DNA of 64,000 bases from Bacteroidota bacterium (GCA_013285905.1 JABDGU010000010.1:1-64000), one strand, 5' to 3'. Positions 41,576 to 50,440 are shown, numbered from the stretch's first letter. The notes: a model not told the origin generated them from the letters alone. A program made the numbers and translations.

Positions 41576-43762
41576 TTAAGCAGTCTTTAAAGGCAATTCC
41601 AGGTTGAACATGGTACCCTTGCCTGGCTCACTCTTTACACTAATAAAGCTATTATTAGCTTTAATAAATTCGTAACACAATAGCAAACCAAGGCCTGTTC
41701 CCTTCTCCCCATCAGTTCCATAAGTAGGATTTTCAGTACTGGTTGTAAATAACTTTTCGGCCTGCTCCTGTGTCATACCTACCCCATTGTCTGCTATGCT
41801 AAAATTCACCATATCGCCTGCAGCTACAGCATTAAGTTTTATGTTACCTCCATGTGGCGTAAATTTCAACGCATTCATTATTATATTTCTACAGATAATT
41901 TGGAATTGGTCGGGGTCAAAGAATATATCAATATCGGCAGAAATGTTATTAACAATATTTATCTCCTTCAATGTTGCGGTATCACCCAGCAATTCTATCG
42001 AAAACATAGTTGCTTTTTGCAGGTTCACTTTGCCCGGATTTGCAGATGTATGCCCATGTATATAATTTTTGGCCCATTGCAGCAAATTGTCAAGCAGTAT
42101 GTTCAGCGATCGCAGTTGCCGGTTTACTTCAGGCTTCATTTCTGTGAACTCATCAGTCGTAAGCAGATCCTGATCCAGCATCTTAATGGTTGCTGTCACC
42201 GAGCCAAGCGGCCCTCTCAGATCGTGCGACAGCACCGAAAACGTTTTGTCCTTAAATCGGTTCAGCTCTTCCAGCCTTAATGCCTGTTCCTGTATCTCTT
42301 CTTTCTGCACCATTATCCTTTCTTTGTTGCGCTTCTCGGCCATACTATAACGATACAGAAGCACACTAATAATGCACAGCAGTAAAACACCCGATGCCAA
42401 AGCCAACACTGCAATTTTTTGCCGGGCATTTTTACCTTCCTGTATTTCCTTGTCCTTGCTCAGTAATGCTATCTGGCCTTCTTTTTTCCCAAGATCGTAA
42501 TCAAATTGCAGTTGCAATACACGCTTGTTGGTCTTTTCATTATACAGGGTATCAGAATAATTGTAGTATATTTTGTGGTAGTAAAGAGCCTGCTTATAAT
42601 CATGCAGGTTTTCATAAGCACCGGCAAGTTCACGGGATGCATCTAAAACAGTTTGTTTCTGGCTTTTGTTTTGGGCTATCTGTAGTGCTTCCCTTAGCTC
42701 TTTTATTCCTTCTTCCAACTTCCCACTTTTTATTAATATGGAACCCACAGCAGTTTTTGCAGTGGCCAGGACTATAGTGTCTTTTATCTCATTGTTATGC
42801 TTCAACACCTCTCTGTATAAGGTATATGCGGTATCATAGCGGCCCGTACTATAATATACGTCTGCTATATTTTCCAGGCAAATATTCGTCCAGGCAATAT
42901 CCCCGATCGAATCTGCAGCAAGCGTAAGAGCTCTTTTAAATAAGGTGAGGGCTGTTGTATAATCTTTCATTTGGCTATAAACAGAACCCGAGTTAACACA
43001 GTTTGTAAAAATTATCTCCCTGTCTGTTACATGTATGGCAAGCCCTTTATTTATGTATTCCGTGGCCTTTTTATAGTTGCCCATCGCAGAGTATAAAGTG
43101 CCTATGTTTACCAATGTATTGGAAATATCTTCGTTCGATTTTGCAGCTTCGAAAGCTTTCAATCCCTCAAGGAAATAATTAATGGCTTCAATATAATTAT
43201 TTTGGTCACTGTAAATACCCGCTATGTCAATGTAAGACAGCCCAAGGGACATATAATTATTTGTCTCTTTACTGATCTCGGCACTTTTATTATTATACTT
43301 AATAGCTGAGTCTGTTTTAGACTGGCGGCAATAAATATCACCTATGGCACGTAATACCTGGCACTCGGACGTTTTGTCGTTTATTTTCTCGTAAATACGC
43401 AATGCTTCCCGATAATATTCCAGGGCACTGTCATCTTTATTTCTGCGCAAATAAACAAGACCCAGGTCATGTTTACAGTTAGCCTTCCCTTTATCAAAAT
43501 TCAGTTGCTCTGCCAATTGAAGGCCCTTATTCGCATAATATACTGTCGAGTCAAGGTCGCGGTTTCTATAACAGCTCGCGATTCTTATAAACAGCTTCAC
43601 CTCCGTCGTATCACTTTTTCCATAAGAGTTTACAATTGATATAAGGCTATCAATATAATGCGTTGCAAAACAGCTTATAGGAAAAAAAGAAAGTAAAAAA
43701 ATAAGTATAGCAGGCTGTACCGCACGGAAAATAATATTTGGTTTAAGGGCAGCCTTCTTCAT
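41576..43762 (-). CDS. TPR-containing sensor histidine kinase
   Basis: From ATG 43762 this 728-residue protein has a signal peptide (ILIFLLSFFPISCFA), about seven periplasmic TPR units (for example DLGLVYLRRNKDDSALEYYREALRIYEK), one transmembrane helix (IAVLALASGVLLLCIISVLLYRY, ~445-467), a coiled linker, a HisKA dimerisation domain with the phosphorylated His513 in LSHDLRGPLGS, and a HATPase domain (NALKFTPHGGNIKL, DNGVGMT, GTGLGL). No response regulator gene is adjacent, so its partner is elsewhere. The TTG at 43768 would add two residues; ATG is chosen. Confidence 0.94.
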   Translation of the reverse strand: MKKAALKPNIIFRAVQPAILIFLLSFFPISCFATHYIDSLISIVNSYGKSDTTEVKLFIRIASCYRNRDLDSTVYYANKGLQLAEQLNFDKGKANCKHDLGLVYLRRNKDDSALEYYREALRIYEKINDKTSECQVLRAIGDIYCRQSKTDSAIKYNNKSAEISKETNNYMSLGLSYIDIAGIYSDQNNYIEAINYFLEGLKAFEAAKSNEDISNTLVNIGTLYSAMGNYKKATEYINKGLAIHVTDREIIFTNCVNSGSVYSQMKDYTTALTLFKRALTLAADSIGDIAWTNICLENIADVYYSTGRYDTAYTLYREVLKHNNEIKDTIVLATAKTAVGSILIKSGKLEEGIKELREALQIAQNKSQKQTVLDASRELAGAYENLHDYKQALYYHKIYYNYSDTLYNEKTNKRVLQLQFDYDLGKKEGQIALLSKDKEIQEGKNARQKIAVLALASGVLLLCIISVLLYRYSMAEKRNKERIMVQKEEIQEQALRLEELNRFKDKTFSVLSHDLRGPLGSVTATIKMLDQDLLTTDEFTEMKPEVNRQLRSLNILLDNLLQWAKNYIHGHTSANPGKVNLQKATMFSIELLGDTATLKEINIVNNISADIDIFFDPDQFQIICRNIIMNALKFTPHGGNIKLNAVAAGDMVNFSIADNGVGMTQEQAEKLFTTSTENPTYGTDGEKGTGLGLLLCYEFIKANNSFISVKSEPGKGTMFNLELPLKTA

Positions 43763-43985
43763 GGGCAAAACAAATGCAGCACAATGTAACTAAAGAGGCC
43801 AATGTTTTCGCTTTGTTTCACTATTGCGCAAATGTGATGGGGAAAGAGGGGGGATAACTATTTTCAATAAGTGTTTGTTTATCGCTTTTGCAAAACTACC
43901 CCCACCGCTCCCTTAAGAAGAAACCAGGGATTTTCCCCTGCTTTAAACGATAATGTTTTACCTTTAATGTAATAAACGTCAGCAG

Positions 43986-44951
43986 ATGAAACGCAGGCAA
44001 TTCATACGGACTTCTGCCATAATCGGTGCAGCCATCACAGTCCCTCAGCTTTTAAGGGCTTCCGGTTTCCCAGGTGGTGGTCATGGCAGGAAGGTATACC
44101 AGGTCATTACTGCAAACAGGAACATGGTGGGCACTTTGCCTGTTTTGCGTGCTTTTGCAGGCGATCATAATGACTATGTTTCTCCTTATGTCTTTCTTGA
44201 TGAGTTTGGCCCGGTGATGATGGATCCCAGGCAAAAGCCTTTGCGTGTGGACGCGCATCCTCATGCAGGCATCATTCCTACCACCTATTTTTTGTCAGGC
44301 AACGGCCATCACCGCGACAGCCTGAATTACGACCTGCAGATTGGCAAAGGCGATTTCATGATGTTCAGTTCCGGCAGGGGTGCCATACACATGGAAGAAA
44401 CAGGGCAGCGCCTGTATGATGATGGCGGCTTGTATCATGGCTTCCAGATATGGCTCAACATGCCATCAAAATATAAGTTCATAGAACCCTCCACCGCAGT
44501 ATTCAGGCCCGAAAAAATCGCAGAGATCAATGAAAAGAATTACTCAGCCAAAGTAGTATTGGGAGAATTGTTTGGTGCCATGTCTAAAATAGAGACTTTA
44601 TTCCCCGTCTTCTATTTTCATCTGCAGATCAAAGCCGGCGCCAAACTCAGCATCCCCACCAACCCGCAACACAATGCATTCGCCTATGTAATAAAAGGGA
44701 AAATAGAAACAGAAGGCAGAAAAGAGATATTGCAAAACAATGTAGTGCTTTACGAACGTGGCGAAACTGATATAAATATCTTCTGCGAAGACGATGCCGA
44801 GATACTATTGCTCGGTGGTAAACCTCATGACGAGCCAGTATATGCCTACGGCCCCTTTGTGATGAACACTGAGGACGAAATAAAAAAATGCATCAACGAT
44901 TACCAAAGCGGCAAAATGGGCAGCCCCGACCAAGTGAATGCATTTAAATAA
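43986..44951 (+). CDS. Pirin-family protein with twin-arginine signal
   Basis: This 321-residue bicupin has the pirin N-terminal motifs VSPYVFLDEFGPV, HPHAGIIPTTYFLSG (His91, His93), DSLNYDLQIGKGDFMMFSSGRGAIHMEE and YHGFQIWLNMP. The N-terminus MKRRQFIRTSAIIGAAITVP is a Tat signal (RRQFIR), so the protein should be folded in the cytoplasm and exported. Most pirins are cytosolic quercetinase-like or regulatory proteins; an exported one is unusual. TACCTTTA 20-27 bp before the start is a near-consensus promoter. Confidence 0.88.
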   Translation: MKRRQFIRTSAIIGAAITVPQLLRASGFPGGGHGRKVYQVITANRNMVGTLPVLRAFAGDHNDYVSPYVFLDEFGPVMMDPRQKPLRVDAHPHAGIIPTTYFLSGNGHHRDSLNYDLQIGKGDFMMFSSGRGAIHMEETGQRLYDDGGLYHGFQIWLNMPSKYKFIEPSTAVFRPEKIAEINEKNYSAKVVLGELFGAMSKIETLFPVFYFHLQIKAGAKLSIPTNPQHNAFAYVIKGKIETEGRKEILQNNVVLYERGETDINIFCEDDAEILLLGGKPHDEPVYAYGPFVMNTEDEIKKCINDYQSGKMGSPDQVNAFK

Positions 44952-45028
44952 AGTTCTACCTTTTTTCTCTTAGAACGCCGGGCTCGCCCCAGCCATCTGT
45001 TTGTTCCTTGCTAGTCAGCAAAAAACCT

Positions 45029-45036
45029 TACTTTTG
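45029..45036 (+). promoter_or_regulatory. Bacteroidota -7 element TACTTTTG
   Basis: This TAnnTTTG match lies 35 bp before the ATG of the MATE gene. Confidence 0.5.
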
Positions 45037-45071
45037 ATGCCCTTTTAAAATAATTTTCACCCTGCCCTGTT

Positions 45072-46457
45072 ATGGAACAGCCAATCGATTCACCCAATAT
45101 TTTAGGAACTGCACCTATCAGCCGGCTTTTTTTCAAGTACTATAAACCAACGCTTATCAGCCTGCTGTCAATAATGTTGCACCAGGTCATTAACGGCATC
45201 ATACTTGGGCAAAAAGTAGGTAAGGCTGGCATTGGCGCTGTGGGCCTCTACGCACCTGTTGTCATAGTATTGATCGCACTTACCCTGCCCGTCATGATAG
45301 GTGGCGGCATACTGATTGGTAAGTATATCGGCGCAGGTACTTACGCCAAAGCCCAGTATATATTTCAGTTTGCAACTACATTGGCTTTAATTTTCGGCGG
45401 GGTAATTGCCCTCTCCACGCCCTTTATCACTAAGCCAATTGCTGATTTCCTGGCAGGCAAACAAAATATCGAGCTGTCCCACAATCTATATGACTACATT
45501 TTCTGGCAGTTTATTAATATGCCCTTCTTCATACTCAGGATGTTCTGGGGCAACTTTCTTAGTAACGACGGAGCCCCAAAAGCCAGCAGGAATGGCAACC
45601 TGATAGCTGTTGGCATAAATATCCTGCTCGACCTGGTTCTTGTTGCCGGCTTGGGCATGGGTGTTAAAGGCGCCTCTATTGCAACTGCTATCGCCATTTT
45701 TGCCGCATGCACTTACTTGTATCTCTACGTGCAGAAACATAAAGGCCATATTGGCTTTCAAAACTTCAGGTTCACCGCAAGGATCAAAGAGTGGAAAGAG
45801 TTCATAAATTTCGGCCTTCCTACTTTTGTGTCCGAGATATCTTTTGCACTGGGCCTCGTCATCATTAACCAAAACATTCTGCCTTATGGCGCCGCGGTAG
45901 TAGCTGCATTTGGCATGGTCAATTTTGTAAGCTTTATTTTTTTGCGCATGATCACAGCTGCTATGCTGGCATGTTTGCCCATTATGTCCTACAATATCGG
46001 GGCTAAATTGCCCGAAAGGGTTTTGGCTGTCGTCAGGTTTTCTATAAGTTTCACTTTGATCCTTGGCATCACTATCTCTTGTGTTGGCTATCTCGTACCC
46101 GGCTTGCTCATCAGGCTCTTTTCACAAAGCGACACCGCCGAGTTTCGCCAAATCGCAATTAATTCTATGAGCCTCTACTTCCTTCTCTTTTTAGCGGCAG
46201 GCCCCAATTTTATATTATCTGCCTATTTCCAAAGCATTAAAAAAACAGGCATTTCCATTCTTATCAATGTACTTAAAAGCTCCGTATTTATCTGGCTTTT
46301 CGCTGCCATCCTCCCCGGCTACTTTAAAATGGGACTCAATGGTATATGGCTCTCCAGGTCATTCGCCGAGATCACCACCCTCTTGCTTCTTATAAGCTTC
46401 ACATTCTTAAAAAAGAAGGAATACTACAGCCTGCAGGCAATAGCATCGGTAAATTAA
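45072..46457 (+). CDS. MATE family efflux transporter
   Basis: This 461-residue protein has about twelve transmembrane helices in two related halves. The pattern ISRLFFKYYKPTLISLLS, GVKGASIATAIAIFAA and NIGAKLPERV (equivalent to the MATE 'N.GAg....' loop) identifies the multidrug and toxin extrusion family, driven by Na+ or H+. The substrate cannot be read. It marks the left edge of the AT-rich region that follows. Confidence 0.92.
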   Translation: MEQPIDSPNILGTAPISRLFFKYYKPTLISLLSIMLHQVINGIILGQKVGKAGIGAVGLYAPVVIVLIALTLPVMIGGGILIGKYIGAGTYAKAQYIFQFATTLALIFGGVIALSTPFITKPIADFLAGKQNIELSHNLYDYIFWQFINMPFFILRMFWGNFLSNDGAPKASRNGNLIAVGINILLDLVLVAGLGMGVKGASIATAIAIFAACTYLYLYVQKHKGHIGFQNFRFTARIKEWKEFINFGLPTFVSEISFALGLVIINQNILPYGAAVVAAFGMVNFVSFIFLRMITAAMLACLPIMSYNIGAKLPERVLAVVRFSISFTLILGITISCVGYLVPGLLIRLFSQSDTAEFRQIAINSMSLYFLLFLAAGPNFILSAYFQSIKKTGISILINVLKSSVFIWLFAAILPGYFKMGLNGIWLSRSFAEITTLLLLISFTFLKKKEYYSLQAIASVN

Positions 46458-46544
46458 ATCCTACTTAGTCGAGACAGTATCTTCAAGCGGATTGAAAGTC
46501 TAAATTATTAAGGAAGATACAAAACTCACCAAAAACAGGAGTAG

Positions 46545-46706
46545 CTATATTACATGCTGTTTTGGTTTCTTCCTGAGATCTGCTTTTTTGACTCTTGTGG
46601 CTTTAAGCGTCCTGTTTTTTATCCATGTGCTGATCCTTGCAAAATCTTCGTCCGAAGGTTTTTTGCCGGAGGTATAGAAATCAATATTTTTAGGCTCTTT
46701 TACCAT
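46545..46706 (-). CDS. 53-residue small protein
   Basis: Reading ATG 46706 to TAG 46545 gives a highly charged protein beginning MVKEPKNIDFYTSGKKPSDE, continuing DFARISTWIKNRTLKATRVK and ending in a basic tail. The 'NIDFYT.G..PSdEDFArIS.WI' pattern looks like a conserved Bacteroidota small protein. It begins 9 bp after the stop of the TOPRIM-like gene and probably shares its transcript. Function unknown. Confidence 0.65.
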   Translation of the reverse strand: MVKEPKNIDFYTSGKKPSDEDFARISTWIKNRTLKATRVKKADLRKKPKQHVI

Positions 46707-46715
46707 AGTAAAATG

Positions 46716-47192
46716 CTATAAATTTTTAGCTTCTTTCAGCCAGTTTTTCAAAGTTATTACCCCATTGTCTTTTTCTTTCAAGAGTACATCGATTAAATCC
46801 TGGTAAGAATTCAACCTGTCATTTATTACTTTATGCAGTTCATTGGGTTTAGATGGTAAACTGCCATATTTAGTAATGTCAATTTTGCTTTTCTTACAGC
46901 ATTCAATTATCCAATCTTCCAATTTTACTTTCAAAACAAATACGGTATTGTTGCGCTTCTTGTCATAGCGTTTAAATACGCCGTTTTTTTCCTCCTGCAA
47001 AACCAAGTCTTTTTCGTAAGGATGTATCGCATGTCCCGGGTCTTCATCAACAACTGCTACCTGGTCTCGTTTTCCGCTGATATTACTAAAGACCCTGCTT
47101 TTACCTGAATGATGGGTTATTTTTTTTGCCTTTACATCAATCTTCTTAAGCAGCGTTTCATCAGGTTTACACTCTACATGTATGCTGCTTAT
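46716..47192 (-). CDS. Small TOPRIM-like protein, probable ATPase partner (start codon ATA)
   Basis: The frame is open from a TGA at 47210-47208 to the TAG at 46716. Starting at ATA 47192 gives 158 residues beginning [M]SSIHVECKPDETLLKKID. Glu7 in HVECKPDE and the pair Asp49/Asp51 in VAVVDEDPGH match the E and DxD positions of TOPRIM nucleases of the OLD/DUF4435 type. Downstream NNTVFVLKVKLEDWIIECCKK and LPSKPNELHKVINDRL form the rest of the domain. The ATA overlaps the ATPase stop (ATAA), where an ATGA overlap would be usual. The first TTG (47006) would give 96 residues without the acidic motifs. TOPRIM assignment is inferred from motif. Confidence 0.65.
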   Translation of the reverse strand: MSSIHVECKPDETLLKKIDVKAKKITHHSGKSRVFSNISGKRDQVAVVDEDPGHAIHPYEKDLVLQEEKNGVFKRYDKKRNNTVFVLKVKLEDWIIECCKKSKIDITKYGSLPSKPNELHKVINDRLNSYQDLIDVLLKEKDNGVITLKNWLKEAKNL

Positions 47193-48187
47193 GCCTCTGT
47201 TAATTTGTCAAGATTTAGAAATACATCTGAATTGAAATCAAGCACTTGTGATATTTGCTTTTCATTCAAAACAGTTAGCACTGTCTCATAATTTTTCATT
47301 TGCACCACACAAACATTAATATTATCTAAGCTAGATTTCCCTATCAGATTGAGCAAGAGAAAAGGATTATGCGTGGTCACAAAAAACTGGTTAGTTTCGT
47401 CCAATGCCATGCGCTCCCCTAAGAATTTAGTGTATAATGGAAATGTATTGCAATCAGGCTCGTCAAACAAGAGAATTTTATCCTTATTGCTTTCCATGGC
47501 CATCATATAAAATACAACTCTTTGAAATGTTTCTGAAATTGTAAGGTATGGATAGCTATATTCCACTTCATCAATTTCTTTACTTATATAAATATCACGT
47601 TCCACCGGCCTTAATTGCATTTTATAACCCTTGCTTCTGAAAAAATCAGACACCCATTTTTTCAATGCAGGATTGCCTAATAAAATGCTTGGTAAATTAT
47701 CTCCAAATGGAGTAGTCAAACGAGGTGAATAATGCTGCTGAAAATTATTCAGACGTTTGTAAGAATAATAAAGGAAGTTAGTTTTTATCCCAAATACCTG
47801 ACTGTTCACAGCTCCATCATGTGATACATAGATATTTGCATCATTTTCTGATATTTTATTAACAGAATCAGAAAAAGTAAACTTAAATTGATTTTGTAAA
47901 ATCCCGTTATCTGTTTTAGAGTAAGTTAAAGTTCCATCTAATACGCCTGTTCTAATACCTATAGGTTCATTAATATTAGAATCATAAAACAAATCCCCTA
48001 TTGTTTCAAAACGGATAATATCTTTAAAATTCTCCTTAGTCAGCACATCCTGTGCTAAAAGGCTTAAAGCTTCTATAATATTGCTTTTGCCGCTATTGGG
48101 TTCGCCTATAAAAACATTTAGTTTTTTGCAGGACAAATCCAAATGACGGATTGATTTGTAATTACTAATGCTTAAATCTTTTACCAT
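47189..48187 (-). CDS. AAA/ABC-type (OLD-like) ATPase
   Basis: This 332-residue ATPase begins KDLSISNYKSIRHLDLSCKK, then Walker A GEPNSGKSN (residues 28-36), a Walker B LLFDEPDCNTFP and switch His in FVTTHNPFLLL. This is the AAA_15/AAA_21 fold of OLD, GajA, AriA and RecF relatives. The usual C-terminal nuclease domain is absent; the chain ends ~70 residues after the switch His. A TOPRIM-like protein is encoded directly after it, so the ATPase and nuclease may act together. AT-rich codon use fits a horizontally acquired pair. The target or trigger is unknown. Confidence 0.9.
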   Translation of the reverse strand: MVKDLSISNYKSIRHLDLSCKKLNVFIGEPNSGKSNIIEALSLLAQDVLTKENFKDIIRFETIGDLFYDSNINEPIGIRTGVLDGTLTYSKTDNGILQNQFKFTFSDSVNKISENDANIYVSHDGAVNSQVFGIKTNFLYYSYKRLNNFQQHYSPRLTTPFGDNLPSILLGNPALKKWVSDFFRSKGYKMQLRPVERDIYISKEIDEVEYSYPYLTISETFQRVVFYMMAMESNKDKILLFDEPDCNTFPLYTKFLGERMALDETNQFFVTTHNPFLLLNLIGKSSLDNINVCVVQMKNYETVLTVLNEKQISQVLDFNSDVFLNLDKLTEA

Positions 48188-48263
48188 TTATGCAGTGTTT
48201 CTTGTCCAAAAATAGGATTATTTTTAATTAATGCCTATAACATACTGATACGACATTCTTGTC

Positions 48264-48821
48264 TTAATTTATAACTTCTGGCAAAAACGGATTGATTTCT
48301 ATGCCATAGTTATCGCAAATACAAAAAACACCCTGCTTATATTTTGTACCAGCTACATCTTGATATTTTAAAGCAAAATTGATATACTTAGACGCGTATG
48401 CATTAGAGTCAATTAAGAAATGGAACAACATAGGACTATCCCCTTTAATTAAATGATTACGTATGTCAGAAAAGCCCGTTGGGACTACTATTTGTTGCGT
48501 TTGCTCATTTTCAGAAACAAATCTTGAAATATCCAATGCCATGCTATCAGTTTCATTTATTACCTCTACTGTTAGAATTTTCTTGCTTTCATCACCTGGT
48601 TTCAATTTGTCTACTGATGCAGAATATTTCAGTAATGGTTTTATGCTTTCTCTAAATCGGATACTTTCAATTTTAAATAATTCATTTTGTGTATGCTGGA
48701 CTTCCTTTTGAGACTTCAACGTCTTATATAAAAAGAAAGCAGTTATAGCAGTAACTACAACCATTAGCCAATCGGAAACAGTTCCTAAAGTATCGGATAA
48801 AAATAAGAAAGCAAGGCTCAT
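48264..48821 (-). CDS. Membrane-anchored protein of unknown function
   Basis: This 185-residue protein has one N-terminal transmembrane helix (WLMVVVTAITAFFLY, ~18-32) and a cytosolic part starting KTLKSQKEVQHTQNELFKIE, a coiled-coil-like linker, then a beta-rich domain. Such N-anchored proteins with a linker are frequent in accessory islands. It lies 76 bp upstream of the ATPase gene on the same strand and may belong to its transcript. No family is recognised. Confidence 0.6.
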   Translation of the reverse strand: MSLAFLFLSDTLGTVSDWLMVVVTAITAFFLYKTLKSQKEVQHTQNELFKIESIRFRESIKPLLKYSASVDKLKPGDESKKILTVEVINETDSMALDISRFVSENEQTQQIVVPTGFSDIRNHLIKGDSPMLFHFLIDSNAYASKYINFALKYQDVAGTKYKQGVFCICDNYGIEINPFLPEVIN

Positions 48822-48911
48822 TGTATTGTTAAAAATGAAAAATCGATTACCCTTTATCCCCCAAAAAAATTATAGCTATTATTTTCAAAATTAACATTCT
48901 TTACAAACCAA

Positions 48912-49910
48912 TTAGGAATATTTTAGACGAGATAATTTGGTTAAATATCTCCTGCAGTGTCTTTTTGCTTCGGTATTTCTCCAAGTTTTTTTAACTGTAT
49001 AACCAGTTTTCACTACAAGGCCTGCTCCAGCTAAGACAACTGATCGATAAAATTCAGTATGAGTATATTCAGGCTTCGTTAATAACAAACTTGTACCGAG
49101 GCCAAAAGCTATAGTATCAATTGACAATGTTAGCAACCCCTCCGAAAAATCAGAAATTGAATTTTTATATTTTTCAACGAAATCTTGCTCCGTTTTACCT
49201 TCTTCAATATTTTTATAAAAATTGTCTAGTTCTGAATGAAACGCCCTCCTATATTTTTTAAAATTTCTTGAATTACGCAATTTTATTATCTCATCAAATG
49301 TAATATTTGAGATTTTGGATGGTAGTTTTAATGATAAAACAGCATTTGCATTACTTAAATCTTTTGAAGGATTAGGTGCTTTATTTCTTAAAAAAAAAGA
49401 CATTTTATCAATTTTATTTTGATCCGTAATTACGGATTTCCCCGTACTATCGGCAATAGTATTTGCTAAAACAACCATGTATAAAGACGCAAGCTGATTA
49501 GACATCAATAACCCCCCTGGAACTTCGACAGCAAAACCATGACGTAAGCAAAAATATTTCCATTCATGACTATACTTTTCCTCAAATAATTTTGCATTTA
49601 GAGTGTTGCTATTTCCCCATCCTTTAGGTGCATTGAATCGATTAAATATTGTATCGAATTTATGAGGGTCTTCTAACACTTTAGTTGCTATATCTATTGC
49701 ATCTAACGATGATCTATATCCTTCGTCATACCCTGGTCTGTGTATGGCAATTAAGTCTGTTTCATTAATTAGTTTATCGTATAGATAAGACCTAACATTA
49801 TCTCCGGTAGGAGGAATTATTGGATTTAATTTATCAACATAAAGCAATGCAAATTTTAGCCAATTTGCGTTAGTTGATTCGAAGTTTGGATAGTAGATTA
49901 ACTCTTTCAT
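48912..49910 (-). CDS. DUF6236-like protein
   Basis: This 332-residue protein starts MKELIYYPNFESTNANWLKFALLYVDKLNPIIP, matching the 'LYYP.....NW.K.ALLYWD.I..I.P' opening I associate with DUF6236. The middle is helical and the C-terminal part ends with two hydrophobic segments (~285-305) and a basic tail (KKTWRNTEAKRHCRRYL). The role of DUF6236 is unknown. It is the first gene of the minus-strand group leading into the ATPase pair. Confidence 0.6.
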   Translation of the reverse strand: MKELIYYPNFESTNANWLKFALLYVDKLNPIIPPTGDNVRSYLYDKLINETDLIAIHRPGYDEGYRSSLDAIDIATKVLEDPHKFDTIFNRFNAPKGWGNSNTLNAKLFEEKYSHEWKYFCLRHGFAVEVPGGLLMSNQLASLYMVVLANTIADSTGKSVITDQNKIDKMSFFLRNKAPNPSKDLSNANAVLSLKLPSKISNITFDEIIKLRNSRNFKKYRRAFHSELDNFYKNIEEGKTEQDFVEKYKNSISDFSEGLLTLSIDTIAFGLGTSLLLTKPEYTHTEFYRSVVLAGAGLVVKTGYTVKKTWRNTEAKRHCRRYLTKLSRLKYS

Positions 49911-49960
49911 ATATGAAAATTGATTTCGGTTTGCTTAATTACTCTAATTTCCAAGAAATT

Positions 49961-50173
49961 TCAACATGCAAATATCATATTCCTATTACATACTACAAGG
50001 GTGTTTTTACGAAATTTCAGAAAAAAATCAGCCAAAGGCATGACATATCTTACATCATCGCAATACTCTACACGCGTCCACTTGCTAGCCCCACGGACCT
50101 CGAAAACATATCCACATTCCAACTCATTGGCATAAAAATTGCGCTACCTCATTGTATTTTCTACTACTATCAT
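49961..50173 (-). pseudogene. Broken LytTR-like DNA-binding fragment
   Basis: The minus-strand frame from ATG 50173 reads MIVVENTMR, then an in-frame TAG, then continues open for 60 codons to TGA 49961. The second part contains YVFEVRGASKWTRVEYCDD, YVMPLADFFLKF and TLVVCNRNMIF, the strand and helix order of a LytTR domain, where the last motif is usually FVR.HRSYLVN. It is shorter than a full domain. Between them the evidence is suggestive, not proof. Confidence 0.35.
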
Positions 50174-50290
50174 TTTGTCAGAAAATGCGTTAAGAAGTTC
50201 TTTGAAATAATGTTAAGTAATTCTCATGCCAAACTCGTATTCGGAAAAACACCCTATCCACATTTTTTAAAAACATTTTTTCTGCAAAAA

Positions 50291-50381
50291 GGATAAAGAA
50301 CGGGCAAAACCCTTTCTGGAGTTGCATTTCAAAAATCCTTTTCTGGAAAGAAGGGATAAAAAAGGATAAAGAAAGGATAAA
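50291..50381 (+). repeat. Four GGATAAA repeats upstream of the HigA-like gene
   Basis: GGATAAA occurs at 50291, 50354, 50364 and 50375; the last three are 10-11 bp apart, about one helical turn. They lie 60-150 bp before ATG 50441 and could be a protein-binding array. The rest of the 530-bp gap (49911-50440) holds only the broken LytTR-like fragment. Confidence 0.5.
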
Positions 50382-50440
50382 AATATTGTGAATAAATTCT
50401 TTGTATCTTAGCTAAACCCCAATAACAAATAATACAAAAA

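Noticed and set aside
46716-47006. 96-residue version of the TOPRIM-like protein starting at TTG
   Set aside because: It would drop the E and DxD residues, while the frame remains open and protein-like for another 62 codons upstream.
49874-50296. 140-residue plus-strand ORF
   Set aside because: No family features, low-complexity composition, and it overlaps the start of the minus-strand DUF6236-like gene; the minus strand of the same stretch looks more protein-like.
50291-50381. Iterons of a plasmid or replication origin
   Set aside because: No replication initiator, no DnaA boxes nearby, and the copies are only seven bases long; a regulator-binding array is simpler.
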